From Clostridiales bacterium (GTDB lineage Bacteria > Bacillota > Clostridia > Saccharofermentanales > Saccharofermentanaceae): DNA of 64,000 bases. The notes below the pieces were generated by a model. It made no database searches and was not told where the DNA came from. It saw nothing but the letters and a program-made list of their open reading frames with translations. The number at the start of each line of letters is the position of its first letter. The first letter of the stretch is position 1. Position numbers and translations under genes: made by a program. Of this stretch, positions 58,699 through 64,000 are shown piece after piece. Location of the stretch: assembly GCA_017962145.1 (NCBI GenBank), contig JAGCVX010000022.1, forward strand, positions 1 through 64,000, given 5' to 3'.

Positions 58699-59493
58699 AT
58701 GTTTTACGGTATCGTTGTTTTATATAACAAGAACTATAACGATTCCCAGAGCCTGTCGTGCCTGCTTTCCAGCCGCCTTTTCGCGGAAGGAAAACTGCAT
58801 GTGATGCTGGTCGATAACAGCACCAAGGATTTCGGAAACAGCGAAGCGGGCGAAAAGTCCGGGATCACATACATTTCCATGGACGGCAACAAAGGTCTGC
58901 CGAAAGCCTATAACCGAGCTCTCGATGAGATCTCCAAAAACACCGATATTTCCGGGCATATGATCATGATCTTCGATGACGATACCACGATCCCGGAAGC
59001 ATATTTTACCGAAGCAGAAGAAGCGGCATCGCACGATGCGGACCTGTTCTTCCCGATGGTTCAGGCCGGTGAGATGATCATGTCTCCCTGCCGTATCCAG
59101 CATAAGATCCCGCGTCCGGTTCCGGATTTCGGAAACCTCGACGGACTGATTCTGACCGGTATCAATTCTTCCATGATGATCCGCGGCTCGGCTTTTAAAA
59201 ACTACCGTTATGACGAGAATATCTTCCTGGACTATGTCGACCATGATTTCGTAAGAAGCATGCGTTCCGAGGGCAAGAAGATAGAAGTCATGAAGACCGT
59301 GATCAAGCAGGATTTTTCCCGTGAGACAGATAACTATCAGGCGGCGATCCACCGCTTTAAGATCTTCAAGAAGGACCTCAAGGTCTACTATAAAAAAGAA
59401 AAAGGCGGCATGCCGGTCTATCATCTTCTGATCCTGGTCCGCAAGCTCCGTATGCTGAAGAAATACAAGAAGATCTCGATCCTTGCTGCGTAA
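58699..59493 (+). CDS. Glycosyltransferase family 2 (rhamnosyltransferase-like)
   Basis: The 264-residue GT-A enzyme has 'YGIVVLYNKNYND' at the start, 'VMLVDNSTKDF', 'GNKGLPKAYNRALDE', and the metal-binding acidic motif 'MIFDDDTTIPEAYF'. 'LDYVDHDFVRSMRSEGKKI' supplies the catalytic-base region. It resembles RfbF-type rhamnosyltransferases. Donor and acceptor are not predictable. It lies four bases after the flippase. Confidence 0.85.
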   Translation: MFYGIVVLYNKNYNDSQSLSCLLSSRLFAEGKLHVMLVDNSTKDFGNSEAGEKSGITYISMDGNKGLPKAYNRALDEISKNTDISGHMIMIFDDDTTIPEAYFTEAEEAASHDADLFFPMVQAGEMIMSPCRIQHKIPRPVPDFGNLDGLILTGINSSMMIRGSAFKNYRYDENIFLDYVDHDFVRSMRSEGKKIEVMKTVIKQDFSRETDNYQAAIHRFKIFKKDLKVYYKKEKGGMPVYHLLILVRKLRMLKKYKKISILAA

Positions 59494-59508
59494 GGTGGAG
59501 GGAAGAAA

Positions 59509-60495
59509 ATGGCGAAAGTATCGATTATCATGCCGGTCTATAACGGCAGCAAATTCATCCGCGACTCCATCGGCTCGATCCTGGATCAGACATTTACGGA
59601 CATCGAAATGATCGCCGTAAATGACGGCTCGAAGGACGACTCGCTTGCTGTTCTTCATTCCATCAAAGATGGGAATAATACACCGATCCAGATGGTCATC
59701 ATCGACCAGGAAAACGGTGGCATCTGTCGTTCTCGAAATGCCGGACTTGCGGCTGCAAGCGGTGAATATATCATGTTCATCGACCAGGATGATTTCTACG
59801 ATAAAGACGCGGTCGCCGTTCTCCTTGAGCGTATCGAAAAGGACAATACGGATATCGCGATCGCCGGTTTCAAATACGTCGATCCTTCCAGAAAAGAACT
59901 GAACCGCATGGTTCTCGATGCCCGTTATGCATGGAGCAAATTCCGCATTACGACACCGTGGGCGAGAATCTACAGAAAGAGCGTCATCGACCGCTACAAC
60001 ATCTCCTTCATGATCACCAAGATCAGTGAGGACCTGTATTTCAACTATGTATTTTTGAGCTATACCGACAAGATCAGTATCCTGGAAAGAACCGTATACG
60101 AGTGGGTATGCTATCCCGAGTCGGAGTCGCATTCGAAGTGGAACAAGCTCGATGAGAGCCGAAATCCGCTGGTCATGCTGACTGCGCTTTATAACGATAT
60201 GAGCAAGGACAATAAGCTGGAGCCGGAACTGATCGAGTACGCAAACGCCAAGCATCTGATCTGGTATCTGCTTTATGTGGCCAAGGGCGCGGACAAGAAC
60301 GATCTGCGCCGTGTGTGCGGGGAGTGCCTCGCCTGGCTTTCCGTGCATTATCCGGAATATAACAAGCATCTTCTGAAGAAGGCCTTTCTGCCAAAGGGTG
60401 AGTCGGGAAAGATCCGCTTTATCGTGCGATTCTCCATCTTCCTGATCCGCATCCGTCTGTTCCGCCCTTTCCTGGGCCTTTATGCCAAACTGTGA
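59509..60495 (+). CDS. Glycosyltransferase family 2
   Basis: The 328-residue GT-A enzyme has 'SIIMPVYNGSKFIRDSIGSILDQTF', 'AVNDGSKDDSLAVL', 'RNAGLAAASGEYIMFIDQDDFYDKDAV' (DxD-type motif) and a C-terminal helical part of about 100 residues. Its stop follows the upstream alternative ATG of the next gene, so translation is coupled. Linkage unknown. Confidence 0.88.
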   Translation: MAKVSIIMPVYNGSKFIRDSIGSILDQTFTDIEMIAVNDGSKDDSLAVLHSIKDGNNTPIQMVIIDQENGGICRSRNAGLAAASGEYIMFIDQDDFYDKDAVAVLLERIEKDNTDIAIAGFKYVDPSRKELNRMVLDARYAWSKFRITTPWARIYRKSVIDRYNISFMITKISEDLYFNYVFLSYTDKISILERTVYEWVCYPESESHSKWNKLDESRNPLVMLTALYNDMSKDNKLEPELIEYANAKHLIWYLLYVAKGADKNDLRRVCGECLAWLSVHYPEYNKHLLKKAFLPKGESGKIRFIVRFSIFLIRIRLFRPFLGLYAKL

Positions 60496-60508
60496 AACGG
60501 AGATCACT

Positions 60509-61549
60509 ATGACACTTAAAGACGCTGTAAAAGGAAGAGAAAACAATCTGGACCTGATCCGCTTTATCGCCGCGGTGCTGGTCATCGTAGGCCACGCATA
60601 TCCGCTTTGCATCGGACCGGAGGGAAGAGATATCCTTTCCCAACTGACGACCGGCAAGAGTGATATGAGCTTCGGCGGACTGGCCGTAACGGTATTTTTC
60701 TTCTACGGCGGATACCTCATCGCAGGAAGCGCCAACAGCAAAAAGACCGCGAAAGAGTATTTCAAGGCGAGAATCCTTCGTATCTTCCCGCCGCTGATCT
60801 TCGTTACCCTGATCCTGGCATTTCTCGCAGGACCTTTCCTGACGGAAATGACCGTCGGCGGATACTTTACTTCCATCGGCACCTACAAATATCTTCTGAA
60901 CAGTTTTCTGATCCCGATCCACGAACTGCCCGGTGTCTTTACAAAGAGCCCGTATAACCCGACGGTGAACGGTGCGCTCTGGACACTGCCGATCGAGTTC
61001 TGCTGCTACATCGCCTGCTTTGTGGTCTATAAGATGGGGATCCTTTCCGAAGAGAAGCAGAAGGCATTTGCCGTGACCGCGGTCCTTGCCGTACTGGGTA
61101 TCATCGCATCGAACCTGATCCTTCCGCTTCCGCTGGTTGCGACCATCCGCTCGGCGATCATGTTCTACATGGGCATGCTCTGCTATGTCTACCGCGACAA
61201 GATCGAGATCAAGCCGCTCTACGCGATTTTGGCTCTGGTTCTTTTTGCGGCGACGGTGCCTTTCGGGATCTTTAAGTACACATGCTTTATCTGCCTGCCG
61301 TACATCTACATGTATATCGGATTCGGCACGAAGGTGAAGTTTTCGAACTTTGCAAAATACGGAGAGGTCTCCTACGGTATGTACCTGTGCGGATATCCGA
61401 TCCAGCAGATCCTGTGCCAGGTGTCCGGATACACGATGGGTCCGGTGCTGAACTTTGTTCTCGGCACGGTTTTGTCAGTTGCGGCTGGTTTCCTTGTATA
61501 TTATAATATTGAGAGGCCTGTAATGCGTTTACAGAAGAAAAAAGGATAA
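60509..61549 (+). CDS. Acyltransferase family 3 (OafA/YrhL-like), membrane
   Basis: The 346-residue protein has about ten hydrophobic segments and the family opening 'RENNLDLIRFIAAVLVIVGHAYPL' with the catalytic His. Later it has 'YFKARILRIFPPLIFV' and 'GALWTLPIEFCCY'. It probably O-acetylates the glycan made by this cluster. ATG 60509 has CGGAG six bases upstream; ATG 60482 lies inside the previous gene. Confidence 0.9.
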   Translation: MTLKDAVKGRENNLDLIRFIAAVLVIVGHAYPLCIGPEGRDILSQLTTGKSDMSFGGLAVTVFFFYGGYLIAGSANSKKTAKEYFKARILRIFPPLIFVTLILAFLAGPFLTEMTVGGYFTSIGTYKYLLNSFLIPIHELPGVFTKSPYNPTVNGALWTLPIEFCCYIACFVVYKMGILSEEKQKAFAVTAVLAVLGIIASNLILPLPLVATIRSAIMFYMGMLCYVYRDKIEIKPLYAILALVLFAATVPFGIFKYTCFICLPYIYMYIGFGTKVKFSNFAKYGEVSYGMYLCGYPIQQILCQVSGYTMGPVLNFVLGTVLSVAAGFLVYYNIERPVMRLQKKKG

Positions 61550-61554
61550 TATCT

Positions 61555-62385
61555 ATGCGAGTTTTAATTACCGGAGCAAGTGGTTATATCGGAAAGCATG
61601 TCGTGAAGGCATTTTTGGATGCAGGTCACGAGGTGACGGTTTCCGATTATTCTTTTAAGGGCGTAGACGAGAGAGCCACCTTGAGTTATGAGCCCATCTT
61701 CAGCGGAAGAAAAGATATCTTTGAGGCATTCGGAAAGCCGGACGTGCTGGTACATCTGGCATGGCGTGATGGTTTTATCCATAATTCCGATGCGCATATG
61801 AAGGACCTTTCGAATCATGTGGAGTTCCTCCAGAACATGATCGAGGGCGGTGTCAAATATGTTACCGTTATGGGCAGCATGCACGAAGTCGGATACTGGG
61901 AAGGCGCGATCGATGAGAATACGCCCTGCAACCCGATGAGCATGTATGGTATTGCTAAAAATGCACTGCGCCAGTCGCTCCTTTTGTTCTGCAAGAACAA
62001 GGACGTCAATCTCCACTGGCTGCGTGCTTACTATATCTACGGAGACGAATCCAGAGGAAGTTCGATCTTTGCCAAGCTCTATCAGGCTGAGCAGGATGGA
62101 AAGACAGAGTTCCCGTTCACCACTGGAAAGAACAAGTATGACTTTATCCATGTGGACGATCTGGCTAAGCAGATCGAGGCTGCCAGTGTGCAGTCGGAAG
62201 AGAACGGCATCATCAATGTGTGCTCCGGCAACCCGATCTCTCTTGCCGATAAGGTAGAGGAATATATCCGTGAACATAACATGAAGATCAAGCTGGTTTA
62301 CGGTGCATTTCCCGATAGACCGTATGATTCTCCCGGCGTATGGGGAGATCCGGCAAGAATTAATAAGATCCTAGGGAAGAACTGA
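61555..62385 (+). CDS. NAD-dependent epimerase/dehydratase (short SDR)
   Basis: The 276-residue extended SDR has the nucleotide loop 'GASGYIG' (7-13) and the catalytic triad Ser108 ('MGSMHEVGYW'), Tyr131 and Lys135 ('YGIAK'). It resembles 4-keto-reductases and epimerases acting on dTDP- or UDP-sugars; the product sugar cannot be named. It starts five bases after the acyltransferase gene and overlaps the next by one base. Confidence 0.87.
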   Translation: MRVLITGASGYIGKHVVKAFLDAGHEVTVSDYSFKGVDERATLSYEPIFSGRKDIFEAFGKPDVLVHLAWRDGFIHNSDAHMKDLSNHVEFLQNMIEGGVKYVTVMGSMHEVGYWEGAIDENTPCNPMSMYGIAKNALRQSLLLFCKNKDVNLHWLRAYYIYGDESRGSSIFAKLYQAEQDGKTEFPFTTGKNKYDFIHVDDLAKQIEAASVQSEENGIINVCSGNPISLADKVEEYIREHNMKIKLVYGAFPDRPYDSPGVWGDPARINKILGKN

Positions 62386-63191
62386 TGAAAGCAATCAACA
62401 ACTATACGGCGAAAGATCTCACGCTGGTAATCACAGCTTATAAAGAATGTCCGTATCTCGAGGAGTGTATCCAGTCTGTCTTAAAGCAGACTTCGGTACC
62501 GAATCTGATGATATCCACATCTACACCCAACGACTATATTTCCGGTCTTGCGGAGAAGTATTCTCTGCAGGTCCGCGTCAATCCGACCGGCGGTCAGGTA
62601 AAGGACTATAACTTTGCCATGCATCAGCCGGATACTCCGCTTGTCATGCTGATGCATCAGGATGAAGTTATCGCGCCTGCGTTTGTGGAGCAGTCCATCT
62701 ATGAGCTCAACCACTGCAAAGACCCGATCATCTCCTTTACGAACTATATCGAGATGCATAACGATGTAGTGGATAAGAAGGCATCTTCGATCGTAAAGAT
62801 CAAGAGAATAATGCTCTGGCCGCTTTCGATCCCGGGTGTGATGCGTCATGGCCACGGCAAAAGAGCGATCCAGCTTCTGGGTAACCCGATCACGCATCCG
62901 ACTGTTATCTGTGTGATGAAGAAGATGCCGGAGGAGCTTTTCGTCGAGCGCTTTAAGGCTTCGATGGACTGGGACCTGTGGGAGCGTCTTTCCAGACTGA
63001 AGGGATCTTTCGTGTATTCGAAGAAGGTGCTGCTCTATCACCGCATGAACGATGACAACCAGACCAGCAAACTCTTCAAGACCACGAACAGCCGTTACGA
63101 AGAGGAATCGGAGATCTTCAACCGCTTCTGGCCGAAATGGATCACCAAGCTCATCATGAAGTTCTATTCCAAAGCGGCGAACTACTATTGA
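62385..63191 (+). CDS. Glycosyltransferase family 2
   Basis: The 268-residue protein has 'LTLVITAYKECPYLEECIQSVLKQTS' at the start, 'YNFAMHQPDTPLVMLMHQDEVIAPAF' with HQDE in place of the usual DxD, and 'ASMDWDLWERLSRLKGSFVY' as base region. The altered metal motif is seen in some GT2 relatives. It is one of four glycosyltransferases in the cluster. Confidence 0.8.
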   Translation: MKAINNYTAKDLTLVITAYKECPYLEECIQSVLKQTSVPNLMISTSTPNDYISGLAEKYSLQVRVNPTGGQVKDYNFAMHQPDTPLVMLMHQDEVIAPAFVEQSIYELNHCKDPIISFTNYIEMHNDVVDKKASSIVKIKRIMLWPLSIPGVMRHGHGKRAIQLLGNPITHPTVICVMKKMPEELFVERFKASMDWDLWERLSRLKGSFVYSKKVLLYHRMNDDNQTSKLFKTTNSRYEEESEIFNRFWPKWITKLIMKFYSKAANYY

Positions 63192-63244
63192 TTCTGATTT
63201 TTTGGTATACTGTTTAACAAATAATTTGTGCCGAGGTATCTGTT

Positions 63245-63934
63245 TTGAAAAATCTTGTTATCATACCTGCATATAATGAAGAAGGATGCATCCTGAATAC
63301 GGTTCAGGATATTATCGACAATGCACCGGACTTCGATTATGTCGTGGTCAACGACTGTTCCACGGATAATACAAGAAAAGTCTGCCGGCACAACAACGTC
63401 AAGTTCATCGACCTTCCGGTCAACCTCGGAATCGGTGGCGCGGTTCAGACAGGTTACCGCTACGCTTACTATCACGGATACGACACTGCCGTGCAGTTCG
63501 ACGGTGACGGACAGCACGACGCGAAATACCTCAAGACGATGCTCGATAAGCTTACCGAATCCGGAGCCAACATGGTCATCGGTTCCCGCTTTATTGAGAA
63601 GAAGGGTTTCCAGTCAAACTCGGTTCGAAGAGTCGGTATCAACTATTTCACCGGACTGATCAAGCTTTTGACCGGAAAGAAGATCACGGACCCGACTTCC
63701 GGACTTCGTATGGTCGATGCGAAACTGATCAAGTACTTCGCATTTAATTATCCGAGTGACTACCCGGAGCCGGAGAGTGCGGTAACGATCCTGGCCCGTG
63801 GCAACGATATCATCGAAGTGCCGGTTGAGATGCGTCACCGCCAGGCGGGTAAATCTTCGATCAATCTCAGAAAGAGCATCTACTACATGATCAAGGTTTC
63901 TATTGCGATGATCATCGCGAAAATGAAGAAGTGA
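63245..63934 (+). CDS. Dolichyl-/polyprenyl-phosphate sugar transferase-like GT2
   Basis: The 229-residue enzyme has 'VIIPAYNEEGCILNTVQDI', 'VVNDCSTDNTR', 'NLGIGGAVQTGYRYAYYHGYDTAVQFDGDGQHD' and 'GSRFIEKKGFQSNSVRRVGINYFTGLIKLLTGKKITDPTSGLRM', the DPM1-like pattern. The small hydrophobic end is 'YYMIKVSIAMIIAKM'. Such enzymes load a sugar onto undecaprenyl phosphate or act on the repeat unit. It uses a TTG start with GAGG nine bases upstream. The DUF2304-like gene that commonly follows this family starts 15 bases later. Confidence 0.87.
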   Translation: MKNLVIIPAYNEEGCILNTVQDIIDNAPDFDYVVVNDCSTDNTRKVCRHNNVKFIDLPVNLGIGGAVQTGYRYAYYHGYDTAVQFDGDGQHDAKYLKTMLDKLTESGANMVIGSRFIEKKGFQSNSVRRVGINYFTGLIKLLTGKKITDPTSGLRMVDAKLIKYFAFNYPSDYPEPESAVTILARGNDIIEVPVEMRHRQAGKSSINLRKSIYYMIKVSIAMIIAKMKK

Positions 63935-63949
63935 TAAGGTGAAGAGAAT

Positions 63950-64000
63950 ATGCCGTTAAGACTGACTATTACAATTGCAATCTGTGCGATCCTCGGGATC
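63950..64000 (+). CDS. Start of a DUF2304-like membrane protein (truncated by window edge)
   Basis: Only 17 codons are visible: a basic start 'MPLRLTI' followed by a hydrophobic helix. AAGGTGAAGAG precedes the ATG. The position just after a DPM1-like transferase and the first residues suit DUF2304, which is usually paired with it, but this is inference from context. Confidence 0.5.
   Translation, partial: MPLRLTITIAICAILGI

Noticed and set aside
58720..60657. 645-codon open frame on the minus strand
   Set aside because: It is antisense to two glycosyltransferase genes and has no domain signature.

Overview
The window reads as one contiguous stretch of a Gram-positive, anaerobic Clostridia-type chromosome at roughly 50% GC. 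The signs are lipoproteins with class II signal peptides in place of outer-membrane exports, strong GGAGG ribosome sites, sigma-A-like promoters, an electron-bifurcating NfnAB pair, and homologues typical of Oscillospiraceae or Lachnospiraceae relatives. The DUF4214 protein at the left edge and a cytosolic GH43 glycosidase fit a plant-polysaccharide or gut/rumen lifestyle, but genus placement is inference. I saw no tRNA, rRNA, CRISPR array, insertion sequence or phage gene.

Layout. 0-2.9 kb: end of a DUF4214 protein, an MntP-type manganese exporter, a GH43 glycosidase and a PH-domain membrane protein. 2.9-8.2 kb: a minus-strand polyamine uptake operon (XRE-cupin regulator, potA, potB with an unusual N-terminal extension, potC, potD) behind a perfect-consensus promoter with an operator-like palindrome at its start site. 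8.3-15 kb: proB, a candidate structured small RNA, a flotillin preceded by twin palindromes, an asparaginase-like protein with altered active-site residues, exonuclease III and a PrsA/parvulin-like lipoprotein. 15-18.2 kb: a zinc operon znuA-znuC-znuB-zur with a perfect 7-1-7 Zur-type box; ZnuC carries a His/Cys-rich tail. 18.2-24.6 kb: MBOAT plus DHHW-type cell-surface O-acetylation genes, dusB, a HerA-like ATPase and a membrane protein. 24.7-26.3 kb: a small putative lipoprotein with 13-residue repeats directly upstream of a radical SAM/SPASM enzyme, the best candidate here for an undescribed peptide- or protein-modification system. 26.3-34.2 kb: an MFS transporter, a cation/proton antiporter, a LarA-family protein, a COG2426 membrane protein, a D-2-hydroxyacid dehydrogenase and nfnBA. 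34.4-37 kb: an ABC exporter pair.

37-50 kb holds three tandem paralogous 780-800 residue solute-binding lipoproteins. Each has its own promoter region carrying the same TGAC-N6-GTAATTT element. They are followed by a four-gene unit of two sugar-type ABC permeases, a HlyD-like adaptor and a MacB-periplasmic-domain-like protein, with no ATPase nearby. 50-54 kb: ApbE flavin transferase, a NusG-II domain protein and a Gx-transporter/heptaprenyl-diphosphate-synthase-I-like protein (a redox set), then NnrE and a DUF3298-like lipoprotein. 54-57.5 kb: purA behind a promoter-hairpin leader, then glmS. 57.5-64 kb: a cell-surface polysaccharide cluster (flippase, four GT2 glycosyltransferases, acyltransferase 3, NAD-dependent epimerase and the start of a DUF2304-like protein) running off the right edge.

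Together the genes describe nutrient capture (polyamines, zinc, oligosaccharides), redox balancing and envelope polysaccharide assembly. Start codons were chosen by Shine-Dalgarno placement and family alignment from memory; no database search was possible.
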